Shown here piece by piece: positions 18,396 through 27,767 of a DNA stretch of 64,000 bases. A program made the translations under genes and the position numbers. Every line of letters starts with the position of its first letter. Within the stretch, counting starts at the first letter, position 1. The notes beneath the pieces were generated by a model. It saw only the letters and a program-made list of their open reading frames with translations, did no database searches and was not told the DNA's origin. This DNA is from Psychromonas sp. psych-6C06. GTDB taxonomy: Bacteria; Pseudomonadota; Gammaproteobacteria; Enterobacterales; Psychromonadaceae. The stretch spans positions 620,001 through 684,000 of the forward strand of contig NZ_PIZM01000001.1 of NCBI RefSeq assembly GCF_002835465.1. Direction: 5' to 3'.

Positions 18396-18842
18396 ATGAA
18401 ACCTAACGATAAAAAAATTATTGGCAGATTAGAGTCGATTGCATTACCTGAATTAGGCATCAGTGAATTAGAAGTCAGGGTGGATACAGGTGCTAAAACT
18501 TCATCGTTACATGTAGATAATATTGTTAAATATTTACATAAAGGTAAACCAAGCGTTAAGTTTGATATTCATCCAGATATTCATAATGTATCGCGTTTGA
18601 TTTCATGCAAAGCGGTTATTAGTGATATTAGAAATATTAAATCATCAAATGGTGCTGCCGAACAACGCTATGTTATTAAAACTCCGATGGTGCTTGGCGA
18701 CGAAACTTGGCCCATCGAGATAACCTTAACGGATCGTGCTGATATGAATTATCTGATGTTATTCGGACGAGAAGCGATTGGCGATAGACTATTAGTCGAT
18801 GCCTCGCAGGTATTTCTGGCATCGATGGAGTATGAGTCCTAA
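18396..18842 (+). CDS. rimB: Retropepsin-like ATP-dependent zinc protease (RimB-like)
   Basis: This 148-residue protein of the PF05618/DUF785 family has a pepsin-like DTGAKTSSLH motif with the presumed catalytic Asp30, and YLMLFGREAIGDRLLVD near the C-terminus. These proteins form a single retropepsin-like lobe that dimerises. In Pseudomonas fluorescens the homologue RimB works with RimK in S6 modification. It is the last gene of the rimK operon, 1 base after the peptidase gene. The symbol follows Pseudomonas usage and is by analogy. Confidence 0.85.
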   Translation: MKPNDKKIIGRLESIALPELGISELEVRVDTGAKTSSLHVDNIVKYLHKGKPSVKFDIHPDIHNVSRLISCKAVISDIRNIKSSNGAAEQRYVIKTPMVLGDETWPIEITLTDRADMNYLMLFGREAIGDRLLVDASQVFLASMEYES

Positions 18843-19378
18843 TGCTTCTTGCAATTTAAACTTTGTTAAGCACAAGGGGTTTTAATCGAAGTGGGCGGCG
18901 TGTTGCTTAGGGGGTGTTGCTCTTTGCCGTTTTAATTTTGTTCAACACGAGGTGTTTTGAGCAAGGCAGGCGGAATGTCGCTTAGTCATTCTAAGCAAGT
19001 TTCGTTTTGTATTGCGTACTGTTTGACGTAGTCAAATAGAGTAAGAGCATGTTGTGTTGAATTTAAAGGCCAACGTTTGTTGTAAAATAAACTTGAAAGC
19101 TAGTCATTGAAGCGCACTTCACCGGCATATTTACCACCTATTAGTAAAATGAACAGTTAAAAACACTCACTTCAACGCATTTAAAGCTTCATCGTAATCC
19201 ATATCAAGTTAAATCTAATTACAGATTGAAAAAGAAATAATCTAGTGCACTATACTAACCGAGATGACCACTACTTATTTATGATGTAAGTGTGATTTTT
19301 TATTTCTTACAGCATGAGTTGATGGCTCTTTGGCCAATAATGCAAATCAATATTCTAAAAATAATAAATGGATTATAG
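18843..19378. other. Intergenic region upstream of the diguanylate cyclase
   Basis: About 535 bases with no gene. Its left part holds a pair of 48-base imperfect direct repeats, listed separately. No clear terminator for the rimK operon and no strong promoter motif could be identified by eye. Confidence 0.5.
18863..18985. repeat. Pair of 48-base imperfect direct repeats
   Basis: Copies at 18863-18910 and 18938-18985 align without gaps at 35 of 48 positions, both beginning TTGTT and ending GCTTAG, with a 75-base period. They start about 20 bases after the rimB-like stop. They could be degraded units of a dispersed repeat or RNA-structure elements; function unknown. Confidence 0.55.
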
Positions 19379-20908
19379 ATGTTAATCTTAGATACACGTA
19401 CATTGCTGCTCGTTACCTCACTAATTTCCATTGGTTCAGCAATCGCCTTAGTAGCAGTCTGGCGAGCACAAACTCGACAAAATGGTGCCGGCTTCTGGGC
19501 AATCGGTATGTCTTTTGTTGCCATCGCAAGTTTATTCATTTCTGCGCGTGGTACTCTGTCAGATATTATAACGTTAGTACTTGCGAATACATTATATGTT
19601 TTGGGTTTTATATTGATAGCAAGGGGAGTACGAATATTTTGTGGTCATAAACCATTAATACGTTTAGATATATTCTTACCCCTTGCTTCCATGGTAGGTT
19701 TTTATTATTACAACTACATCGAACAAGATTTAAATGCGCGTGTGGTGATCATTTCATTTGCCTTTGTAATTGTCAGCACTAATGTTATCTATGCCTTATT
19801 AAGAGATAAAACAGCGCCATGGCGTAACGCTGGTTTTGCTACCGGATTGGTCTTTGTAGTGTTTGGCTTAGCGCATGCCATTCGCGGTGGAAACGCTTTG
19901 TTTTATGCAAATCAGCAACCCTTTATGGATCCTAGTTTAGCCTCTACCTTGGTCTTCTTAAGCAGTATATTTGTTATTGGGGGGACATCCATTACCTTGA
20001 TCCTTTTAACCTATGCGGCCCTAGAGTCTGAGCTTCGTAATATCTCACTTGCAGTTAATCAATCCGCTTCTTCGGTTGTTATTACTAATACTGCTGGCAA
20101 TATTGAATATGTAAACCCTGCTTTTAGCGAAAAAACCGGTTATCAAGAAAATGAAGTCATCGGTAAAAACCCTCGTATTTTAAGATCTAAAGAAACCGAA
20201 CAGGAACAGTATGAAGAGTTGTGGCAACAACTTTCAGAAGGAAAAACCTGGCGGGGTGAATTTCATAATCGTAAAAAGAATGGAGATCTGTTTTGGGAGA
20301 TAGCGTCCATTGCACCGGTTAAGCAACGAAATGGCACCATTAGTCACTATGTGGCGGTAAAAGAAGATATTACTGAACTCAAAGATGCTAAGGCACGAAT
20401 AACTTATTTAGCAAACCATGATGCATTAACTGGATTGCCAACAAGGCGTTTAGCGACGGATAGATTAACCAAAGCTCTAGCTATTGCAAAACGTGATAAA
20501 TCTAAAACTGCAATGATGTTTGTTGATTTGGATGGCTTTAAGGCCGTTAATGATTCATTAGGCCATGAAGCTGGTGATACGGTATTACAAGAAACGGCCA
20601 AACGTCTTTGTGATACGGTACGTGAGGTTGACACCGTTGCGCGGGTTGGTGGCGATGAATTTTGGATCATTTTAACTAATTTCAAGACAAAACGATGTGT
20701 TGAAAAAGTAGCTAACAAGGTGTTGTTTGCTTTAAATGAGCCATATTTTATTGATGATGTTGAGATAGAAATCAGTGCTAGTGTGGGAATTACACTATAT
20801 CCTGATCATGCAACAACGCCTGAAAACCTCGTTAAGTTAGCTGATAAGGCGATGTATGACGTTAAAAATAAAGGTAAAAATGGCTATTCATTCTCAACAG
20901 CAGATTAG
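19379..20908 (+). CDS. Membrane-bound PAS-GGDEF diguanylate cyclase
   Basis: This 509-residue protein has an N-terminal membrane region of about seven hydrophobic segments (residues ~1-215). A PAS domain follows (~225-340, with NPAFSEKTGYQENEVIGKNPRILRS), then a C-terminal GGDEF domain. The catalytic GGDEF at 424-428 is intact, and the product-inhibition RxxD site (REVD) lies five residues before it. The protein should synthesise cyclic-di-GMP from two GTP, under feedback control, in response to a signal sensed by the membrane or PAS domain. No EAL domain is present. A single-gene unit; the ribosome site (GGAT) is weak. Confidence 0.92.
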   Translation: MLILDTRTLLLVTSLISIGSAIALVAVWRAQTRQNGAGFWAIGMSFVAIASLFISARGTLSDIITLVLANTLYVLGFILIARGVRIFCGHKPLIRLDIFLPLASMVGFYYYNYIEQDLNARVVIISFAFVIVSTNVIYALLRDKTAPWRNAGFATGLVFVVFGLAHAIRGGNALFYANQQPFMDPSLASTLVFLSSIFVIGGTSITLILLTYAALESELRNISLAVNQSASSVVITNTAGNIEYVNPAFSEKTGYQENEVIGKNPRILRSKETEQEQYEELWQQLSEGKTWRGEFHNRKKNGDLFWEIASIAPVKQRNGTISHYVAVKEDITELKDAKARITYLANHDALTGLPTRRLATDRLTKALAIAKRDKSKTAMMFVDLDGFKAVNDSLGHEAGDTVLQETAKRLCDTVREVDTVARVGGDEFWIILTNFKTKRCVEKVANKVLFALNEPYFIDDVEIEISASVGITLYPDHATTPENLVKLADKAMYDVKNKGKNGYSFSTAD

Positions 20909-21025
20909 AAGCCGTTAAATGGAAAGCAAAGCTTGATGGTTTGCATTTAAATCAGTTGAAATTGCTCCTAACCTTTCTAAAAAAGTTAAGTATGGAATTG
21001 CTTTAAAAAGATAATCGGAATAAAA

Positions 21026-21574
21026 ATGAACAACGATGAAATAATATTACACACCCAATGTTGGGTAAAAGATGTGATTGTAAAATATAATATTTGTCCC
21101 TTTGCACGTAAAGAAGTTGAAAGTGGTACGATTCATTATGCGGTTAGCAAGCACACCGATAAGGCATTGTTGCTGAGTGACTTGATGGTGCAATGCCAAA
21201 AATTAGATAAGCATCCTGAAATAGAGACTACCTTATTGATTATGCCTGTCGGATTGGAAGGCTTCTATGATTTTCTCGATTTAGTGGAGCTTGCCAATGA
21301 TCTATTAGAGATGGAAAATTATGAAGGTGTTTATCAATTAGCCAATTTTCATCCAGATTACTGTTTTGCTGGAGAAGTGCAAAGTGAGCCTTCAAACTAT
21401 ACAAATCGCTCACCGTATCCTACATTGCATATTATTCGTGAAGAAAGTATGGAGTTAGCAATCAACAATCACCCTGATGTTGATGCGATACCTGATCGAA
21501 ATATCGCTTTTGCTAATAAGAAAGGCAATCCATTTTTTGCCGATCTACTTGCTCGTTGTTTTCTAAAAAAGTAG
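21026..21574 (+). CDS. DUF1415-family protein
   Basis: This 182-residue cytosolic protein of unknown function is recognisable by WVKDVIVKYNICPFARKEVESGTIHY near the N-terminus and ANFHPDYCFAGE ... SPYPTLHIIREES in the middle. Conserved Cys, His and Glu residues (CPFA, HPDYCFAG) could form a metal or active site, but nothing is proven. The length is normal for the family. It stands alone between the diguanylate cyclase and acetate kinase genes, so context gives no clue. Confidence 0.85.
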   Translation: MNNDEIILHTQCWVKDVIVKYNICPFARKEVESGTIHYAVSKHTDKALLLSDLMVQCQKLDKHPEIETTLLIMPVGLEGFYDFLDLVELANDLLEMENYEGVYQLANFHPDYCFAGEVQSEPSNYTNRSPYPTLHIIREESMELAINNHPDVDAIPDRNIAFANKKGNPFFADLLARCFLKK

Positions 21575-21778
21575 TTGTATTTTTGTTTTACATCAAATAC
21601 GAGTACTTAAATATCGATATAAAAACGTGATCTAACTTAAAAATATATAAATTGTATGATTTTTTAATTCAAATGTTGTGATCAATCTCCTTCCTGTGTA
21701 GTCTGTTTCCATAATTGGATGATGATTTTCATGATCTTGCTTTTTTAAACTATTTTTTCATATAGAGGATATCTGGAT

Positions 21779-22972
21779 ATGAGCAATAAGCTAATCCTTG
21801 TACTTAACTGCGGTAGTTCTTCACTTAAATTTGCCATCATTGATACTGTTACTGGCGATGAAAAATTAACCGGCCTTGCTGAATGTCTACATTTAGAAAA
21901 TGCTTCAATTAAATGGAATTTAGAAGGTGTAAAAGGAAAAGCTGAGCTAGGCAAAGCTGCACATAAAGAAGCCCTTGCGTATATTGTAGAAGAAATTCTA
22001 GCGGGTAAATCGGAACTAAAAGATAACATTCACGCTATCGGACATCGTGTTGTTCATGGCGGAGAGAAATTTACTTCATCGGCAGTGATTGATGATGAAT
22101 TTATGCGAGATTTAAAAACGATCACGTTGGCACCTTTGCATACACCAGCACATATTGAAGGTATCGAAGCTGCACAGCTTGCTTTCCCAACATTGCAAAA
22201 TGTTGCTGTGTTTGATACTGCCTTCCACCAAACGATGACAGAAGAAGCCTACCTCTACGCACTACCTTACAAGCTTTACAAAGAACATGGTGTACGTCGC
22301 TATGGTATGCACGGAACAAGTCATTACTTTATTAGTCTTGAAGCTGCAAAAAGACTTAACAAACCTATTGATGAATTAAACATTATCAATTGTCACTTAG
22401 GCAATGGTGGTAGTGTTTGTGCAATCAAAAATGGTAAATCAGTAGATACATCGATGGGTATGACACCGCTAGAAGGCCTGGTAATGGGCACGCGTTGTGG
22501 TGATATCGATCCTGCTATTATCTTCCATCTTCATGATCAGTTAGGTTACACGATGGCTGAAATTGATAACATGCTGACAAAAGAATCTGGCTTATTAGGC
22601 CTGACAGAAGTGACCAGTGATTGTCGCTATGTTGAAGATAATTACCTAACAGATGACGCTGCTAAACGTGCAATGGAGCTTTACTGCTACCGTCTTGCAA
22701 AATCGATTGCTGGTTACACTGCTGCACTAGATGGGCGTTTAGATGCTGTTGTGTTTACAGGTGGTATTGGTGAAAACTCTGCGCCAATACGTGAATTAAC
22801 GTTAAATCGCTTAAGCTTACTGGGTTTGACTATCGATACTGAAGCAAACTTAACCAATCGTTTTGGTAAAGAGGGGATTATTACTACACCTGAAAGTACC
22901 CCTGCTATGGTTATTGCAACGAACGAAGAGTGGGTTATCGCTAATGACACCCTTGCATTGACCACTGACTAG
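21779..22972 (+). CDS. ackA: Acetate kinase
   Basis: This 397-residue cytosolic enzyme interconverts acetate plus ATP and acetyl phosphate plus ADP. Signatures are [14 protein letters not shown] at the N-terminus, [58 protein letters not shown] and [10 protein letters not shown]; catalytic arginine and histidines appear intact. The length is typical. Unusually, no phosphotransacetylase gene (pta) follows: a terminator and then an RND pump come next. A good AGAGGATATCTGG ribosome region precedes the ATG. Confidence 0.96.
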   Translation: MSNKLILVLNCGSSSLKFAIIDTVTGDEKLTGLAECLHLENASIKWNLEGVKGKAELGKAAHKEALAYIVEEILAGKSELKDNIHAIGHRVVHGGEKFTSSAVIDDEFMRDLKTITLAPLHTPAHIEGIEAAQLAFPTLQNVAVFDTAFHQTMTEEAYLYALPYKLYKEHGVRRYGMHGTSHYFISLEAAKRLNKPIDELNIINCHLGNGGSVCAIKNGKSVDTSMGMTPLEGLVMGTRCGDIDPAIIFHLHDQLGYTMAEIDNMLTKESGLLGLTEVTSDCRYVEDNYLTDDAAKRAMELYCYRLAKSIAGYTAALDGRLDAVVFTGGIGENSAPIRELTLNRLSLLGLTIDTEANLTNRFGKEGIITTPESTPAMVIATNEEWVIANDTLALTTD

Positions 22973-23011
22973 TCGCTCTTAAGCTACATTAATGTCTATC
23001 AGTAATGATTT

Positions 23012-23036
23012 AAGCCAGTATTTATACTGGCTTTTT
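23012..23036 (+). terminator. Rho-independent terminator of ackA
   Basis: AAGCCAGTA and TACTGGCTT form a stem with a small TTTA-type loop, followed by TTT. It is 40 bases after the ackA stop and confirms ackA is not co-transcribed with downstream genes. Confidence 0.85.
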
Positions 23037-23083
23037 AATGCCTGAATATTATTGCCTTTTATTTAAGCACGCATATGTCAAAG

Positions 23084-23108
23084 TGTGTCAATAATGAACC
23101 TTGACACA
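23084..23108. promoter_or_regulatory. Candidate operator upstream of the RND pump
   Basis: TGTGTCA (23084-23090) and TGACACA (23102-23108) are perfect inverted repeats separated by 11 bases, about 120 bases before the pump genes. A TTGACA at 23101-23106 within it could be a -35 element. The cognate regulator is not encoded nearby. Confidence 0.4.
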
Positions 23109-23228
23109 AATTGTCACAAAGCAATTCATTGTCGACAAACTCTAGACATAACATTTTGATTTAATATCTTATAGCATCACATAATCGTTCTGCGAACCTA
23201 TAAATCATTCAATTAGAAGAAACACGCA

Positions 23229-24296
23229 ATGACAATGAATAGACCTGCAATATTGACTGTAACCATTATTATTTTCACTACTTTAATCAGCTTAAACTCT
23301 GTCGCCAGGCCGAATACACAGAGTAAAGGGGCGACTGTGGTACCAATTTATAGTGAGTTAGTAGATTATCATGAAGTATCGCAACAGCTTTCATTGATCG
23401 GCAAGCTTCAGTCCGTACAGCATGTGAGTATCGCAACTGAAGTAACGGGTAAAGTAAGTAGTATCAACGTAAATGCCAACCAGCAGGTAAAAGAGGGACA
23501 AGTGTTGTTTAAGCTTGATGATAAAAAAGCGCAAGCTACCTTGTTAGAAGCAAAGGCTTTTTTAGTCGATGAGCAGCGGAAATTGAGCGAACACGAACGC
23601 TTAGTTAAGAGCAATACAGTAACGCAATCAGCACTTGATGCTCAAATGGTACAGGTCGATATTGGCAAAGCGCGTTTATCTGCACGCCAAACTGAATTGA
23701 ACGATCATTATGTAAAAGCACCTTTTGCTGGCACCATTGGTCTTATAGACTTTAGTCGAGGTCAAATGGTATCACTTGGCAGTGAATTGATGACCCTTGA
23801 TGATCTGTCCATAATGCAGCTTGACCTACAAGTACCAGAGCAATATTTGTCACAACTCTCAATAGGGATGCAAGTGGCAGCAACAAATCGAGCATGGCCA
23901 AATAGCCTTTTTAATGGCGAAATAGTCGCGATTGATTCACGTATTAATGAGGATACTTTAAATCTTCGAATTCGTGTTCAGTTTGACAATAAAGAGGGGC
24001 GCCTAAAACCGGGCATGATGATGTCAGCGAATATCGCCTTTGCTGCAATTAACGAACCTATCATCCCCGTTCAAGCTATTGAATATGCAGGCACTAAACG
24101 GTTTGTTTATCGCGTTACCTCAGACAATAAAGTACAACGCACAGAGGTGATACTTGGCGGACGAATTAAAGACAATGTGTTAATTGAGTCAGGCATTGAG
24201 GTTGGCGAGCGTATTGTGGTGCAGGGGCTTGTCAATATGTCAGACGGATTAACGATTAAAGATCTGAGTGTGCTAGATACAAAGGAGGCTAAATAA
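23229..24296 (+). CDS. RND efflux periplasmic adaptor (membrane fusion protein)
   Basis: This 355-residue periplasmic adaptor has an N-terminal hydrophobic signal/anchor (residues 1-25) and a lipoyl-like domain split by a short coiled hairpin (VSSINVNANQQVKEGQVLFKLD ... DHYVKAPFAGTIGLIDFSRGQMVSLG). Beta-barrel and membrane-proximal domains follow. It bridges the RND pump encoded next (stop and start codons overlap by one base) to an outer-membrane channel, probably a TolC homologue encoded elsewhere. The short hairpin and overall look resemble the heavy-metal/multidrug MdtA-like and VexC-like adaptors. Substrate unknown. Confidence 0.9.
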   Translation: MTMNRPAILTVTIIIFTTLISLNSVARPNTQSKGATVVPIYSELVDYHEVSQQLSLIGKLQSVQHVSIATEVTGKVSSINVNANQQVKEGQVLFKLDDKKAQATLLEAKAFLVDEQRKLSEHERLVKSNTVTQSALDAQMVQVDIGKARLSARQTELNDHYVKAPFAGTIGLIDFSRGQMVSLGSELMTLDDLSIMQLDLQVPEQYLSQLSIGMQVAATNRAWPNSLFNGEIVAIDSRINEDTLNLRIRVQFDNKEGRLKPGMMMSANIAFAAINEPIIPVQAIEYAGTKRFVYRVTSDNKVQRTEVILGGRIKDNVLIESGIEVGERIVVQGLVNMSDGLTIKDLSVLDTKEAK

Positions 24297-27200
24297 TGTG
24301 GCTTTCTGATACGGCGGTAAAACGGCCGGTTGTTGCTATCGTTCTGAGCTTGTTACTGTGTGTATTTGGTTTAGTTTCCTTTGAAAAATTATCTGTGCGT
24401 GAAATGCCTGACATCGAAAGCCCTGTTGTTACAGTAATGACACGTTACGATGGTGCGGCAGCTGCCATTATGGAAAGCCAAGTTACCTCGGTGATTGAAG
24501 ATCAAATCACCGGTATTAGCGGAATTGATGAAATTAAATCGGTGACGCGAAATGGCATGTCACGTATTACAGTAACCTTTGATTTAGGTTGGAACCTGAC
24601 GGAAGGTGTCAGCGATATTCGTGATGCGGTTGAAAAAGCGAAACGAAACTTACCTGATCAAGCCGATGATTCTACTGTTTCCAAGAACAATGGTACTGGT
24701 GAACCCTCGTTATATATTAATTTGAACTCTAATTCGATGGACAGGGTGCAACTTACCGATTATGCGCAGCGCGTATTAGAAGATCGCTTTAGCTTGATCA
24801 CCGGCGTCAGCTCGGTGAGTATCAGTGGTGGCCTATATAAGGTGATGTACGTCAAATTGTTTCCTGATCTTATGGCAGGAAGAGGAGTCACCAGTACTGA
24901 TATTACCAATGCATTAAAAGCAGAAAATGTTGAAAGTCCGGGGGGAGAAGTGCGTAACGATACGACCGTGATGTCTGTGAGAACCGCGCGTTTGTATAAT
25001 GCCCCTGATGATTTTGATTACCTTGTCGTGCGTCGAAGTAATGATGGTTCTCCTATCTATCTTAAGGATGTTGCGCAGGTCACTATCGGCGCTGAGAATG
25101 AAAACTCTTCGTTTAAAAGTAATGGTGAGGTTAATTTAAGTTTAGGCATTATTCCACAATCCGATGCTAACCCGCTTGATGTCGCATCAAAGGTACGTGA
25201 AGAGGTTGAAAAGATTCAAGCTTTTTTACCTGAAGGGACTTCTTTATATGTTGATTATGACTCTACTGTATTTATAGAAAAGTCGATTAAAGAAGTTTAC
25301 AACACTCTCTTTATTACTGGGGCACTTGTGATTTTGGTGTTGTATATCTTTATTGGACAAGCTCGAGCAACGATTATTCCTGCCATCACCGTACCAGTGT
25401 CGCTTATCTCCTCCTTTATTGCAGCTCAATATTTTGGTTTCTCTATAAACTTAATCACCTTAATGGCCCTGATTTTATCGATTGGGCTGGTTGTCGATGA
25501 TGCGATAGTGGTGGTGGAGAATATATTCCACCATTTAGAGCGGGGAGAGCCTCCGTTAATGGCTGCCTACAAAGGCGCGCGTGAGGTTGGCTTTGCAGTT
25601 GTTGCCACCACGTTGGTGTTGGTTATGGTATTTTTACCGATCTCATTCATGGAAGGTATGGTCGGTTTATTGTTTACCGAGTTTTCTGTGTTATTAGCAA
25701 TGTCGGTGATATTTTCATCGTTGATTGCACTGACGTTAACGCCAGTATTAGGTAGTAAGCTTTTAAAAAATAAGACCCAACAAAGTCGGCTTAATAAAAA
25801 AGTAGAAGCATTATTTTCTCGTTTAGAATCAGGCTATAAAAAACTGGTTTGCCAAGCGGTAAAAAAACGCTTCATTGCCCCCTTTATAATACTTGGTTGT
25901 ATCGTTGGTAGTTTTTTCTTAATGCAACAGGTTCCATCACAACTTGCACCGCAGGAAGATAGAGGGGTGATATTCGCATTTGTTAAAGGGGCTGAAGGGA
26001 CAAGTTATAATCGTATGAATGTGAATATGGACATTGTCGAAGCGCGAATATTGCCTTTAGTAGGTCAAGGAGTTATCAAATCATTCAGCACGCAAGCCCC
26101 TGCATTTGGCGGTAATGCAGGCGATCAGACTGGCTTTGTTATCATGATCTTAGAAGATTGGGAAACAAGAACGGTCAATGCCAACCAAGCATTAGCGATG
26201 ATTAATGCAGCGTTAAAAGACATTCCTGATGTGCGCGTTCGCGGTATGTTGCCGGGCTTTAGGGGAGGATCAAGTGATCCTGTACAATTTGTATTGGGGG
26301 GATCAGAGTATCCCGAGCTCAACCAATGGGCTGAAGTGCTTAAAGCTAAAGCCGAAGAAGCGGGGGTATTGACTGCTGGCGATATTGATTACTCAGAGAA
26401 AACACCTGAGCTGGTGGTGACCATGAATAAACAACTGGCTGCTGATTTAGGAATAAGCGTGGATGATATTTCAACCACACTGGAGGTCATGCTTGGCGGA
26501 CGAACAGAAACCAGTTATATAGATCGTGGCGAAGAGTACGATGTTTATCTGCGTGGAGACGAAAATAGCTTCAATAACGCAGCCGATTTAAGCCAAATTT
26601 ACATGCGTAGTAACAAAGGAGCCCTGATCACTTTAGATACAATCACTGAGGTTGAAGAGGTTGCTTCGGCAAGTAAGCTATCTCACTATAATAAGCAAAA
26701 GTCGATCACACTTGCTGGCAACATTGGCGAAGGTTACACCTTAGGAGAAGTCTTAGATTATTTAGATAAACTGGCAATTGAAACATTGCCAGATGATATC
26801 TCAATCTCCTATTCGGGTGAATCAAAGGAGTATAAAGAGAACAGTAGCAGTGTGTTGATAGTCTTTGGCCTTGCGCTATTAGTCGCATATTTAGTATTAG
26901 CCGCTCAATTTGAGAGTTTCATTAATCCGCTGGTAGTCATGTTTACCGTGCCGATGGGCGTTTTTGGTGGTTTTATAGGTTTATACTTCATGCAACAAGG
27001 GTTAAATATCTACAGCCAGATAGGCATGATCATGTTAATTGGCATGGTGACCAAAAATGGTATCTTAATCGTTGAGTTTGCTAATCAGCTGCGAGATCAA
27101 GGGCTTGAACTTGAACAGGCAATCATTAATGCCTCTGCGCGCCGATTACGTCCCATATTAATGACGGCATTTACGACACTAGCTGGCGCAATTCCGTTAT

Positions 27201-27397
27201 TGTTGTCATCGGGTGCAGGTGCTGAAAGTCGAATTGCAGTGGGAACGGTTATCTTTTTTGGTATGGCGTTTGCGAGCTTTGTTACTTTATTTGTAATTCC
27301 GGCAATGTACCGTCTTATTTCCGGACATACCCACTCTCCGGGTTATGTTGAGGCGATGTTATCCGCTGAATTAGAAAAAGGTGCTAAAGAGAGATAG
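24296..27397 (+). CDS. RND multidrug efflux permease (AcrB/HAE1 family)
   Basis: This 1033-residue inner-membrane proton-driven pump has twelve helices and two large periplasmic loops. Recognisable features are DTAVKRPVVAIVLSLLLCVFG, the helix 4 segment LSIGLVVDDAIVVVENIFHHLERGE with the paired proton-relay aspartates, and IGMIMLIGMVTKNGILIVEFANQLR with the conserved lysine in the helix 10 area. Family motifs around FITGALVILVLYIF and MSVIFSSLIALTLTPVL are also present. It forms a two-gene operon with the adaptor; no outer-membrane component follows. The length and motifs indicate a functional hydrophobe/amphiphile pump. Confidence 0.93.
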   Translation: MWLSDTAVKRPVVAIVLSLLLCVFGLVSFEKLSVREMPDIESPVVTVMTRYDGAAAAIMESQVTSVIEDQITGISGIDEIKSVTRNGMSRITVTFDLGWNLTEGVSDIRDAVEKAKRNLPDQADDSTVSKNNGTGEPSLYINLNSNSMDRVQLTDYAQRVLEDRFSLITGVSSVSISGGLYKVMYVKLFPDLMAGRGVTSTDITNALKAENVESPGGEVRNDTTVMSVRTARLYNAPDDFDYLVVRRSNDGSPIYLKDVAQVTIGAENENSSFKSNGEVNLSLGIIPQSDANPLDVASKVREEVEKIQAFLPEGTSLYVDYDSTVFIEKSIKEVYNTLFITGALVILVLYIFIGQARATIIPAITVPVSLISSFIAAQYFGFSINLITLMALILSIGLVVDDAIVVVENIFHHLERGEPPLMAAYKGAREVGFAVVATTLVLVMVFLPISFMEGMVGLLFTEFSVLLAMSVIFSSLIALTLTPVLGSKLLKNKTQQSRLNKKVEALFSRLESGYKKLVCQAVKKRFIAPFIILGCIVGSFFLMQQVPSQLAPQEDRGVIFAFVKGAEGTSYNRMNVNMDIVEARILPLVGQGVIKSFSTQAPAFGGNAGDQTGFVIMILEDWETRTVNANQALAMINAALKDIPDVRVRGMLPGFRGGSSDPVQFVLGGSEYPELNQWAEVLKAKAEEAGVLTAGDIDYSEKTPELVVTMNKQLAADLGISVDDISTTLEVMLGGRTETSYIDRGEEYDVYLRGDENSFNNAADLSQIYMRSNKGALITLDTITEVEEVASASKLSHYNKQKSITLAGNIGEGYTLGEVLDYLDKLAIETLPDDISISYSGESKEYKENSSSVLIVFGLALLVAYLVLAAQFESFINPLVVMFTVPMGVFGGFIGLYFMQQGLNIYSQIGMIMLIGMVTKNGILIVEFANQLRDQGLELEQAIINASARRLRPILMTAFTTLAGAIPLLLSSGAGAESRIAVGTVIFFGMAFASFVTLFVIPAMYRLISGHTHSPGYVEAMLSAELEKGAKER

Positions 27398-27428
27398 TAC
27401 ATAAATAGAAATAGTACATAAATAGAAA
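27395..27428 (+). repeat. Exact 17-base tandem duplication at the RND stop codon
   Basis: TAGTACATAAATAGAAA occurs twice in perfect tandem (27395-27411, 27412-27428). The first copy begins with the pump's TAG stop codon. It looks like a recent slippage duplication. Confidence 0.8.
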
Positions 27429-27451
27429 ACCATCAGTCCAATTGACTATTA

Positions 27452-27487
27452 AAAGATAGGGTCTTAATCCTGACCCTATCTTTATTT
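27452..27487 (+). terminator. Rho-independent terminator of the RND operon
   Basis: AAAGATAGGGTC (27452-27463) pairs perfectly with GACCCTATCTTT (27472-27483) around an 8-base loop, with T-rich sequence after it. Confidence 0.88.
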
Positions 27488-27643
27488 CAATAAATTTATT
27501 TATTAAACCTAAATTAGATACAGTATCTTCCATGTTCACGCTTGTTGTTGATTAATTATACAAACAAACAATAAATCGTGGCGATAAAACGCTGAAGCAT
27601 AAACTTTGTGATATATTCCTGCTCAAATTTATTAATTAGCAGA

Positions 27644-27671
27644 AAATGATTGTAACAAATCAATCATTTTA
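27644..27671. promoter_or_regulatory. Inverted repeat upstream of nagK, possible operator
   Basis: AAAATGATTG (27644-27653) and CAATCATTTT (27662-27671) are perfect inverted repeats around 8 bases, about 100 bases before the nagK start. It could be a repressor site or a leader hairpin; it is too AT-rich to be a good terminator. Confidence 0.4.
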
Positions 27672-27767
27672 TCATCGCGCATTTGATTTAGATCCTACAT
27701 GTCAGGGGCTAGTCAGTGTAAAATTGCAAAAATTTTAAATAAGTCTCTGTAATAAAAAGGAATAGTT

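Larger units (their letters stand above)
27398..27767. other. Intergenic region between RND pump and nagK
   Basis: 370 bases without a gene. It contains the second copy of the 17-base duplication, the pump terminator, and an inverted repeat at 27644-27671 in the nagK upstream region; no other feature is evident. Confidence 0.6.

Noticed and set aside
21600-21778. Possible FNR or CRP site upstream of ackA (TTGTGATCAA near 21674)
   Set aside because: Only one half-site matches; too weak to claim.
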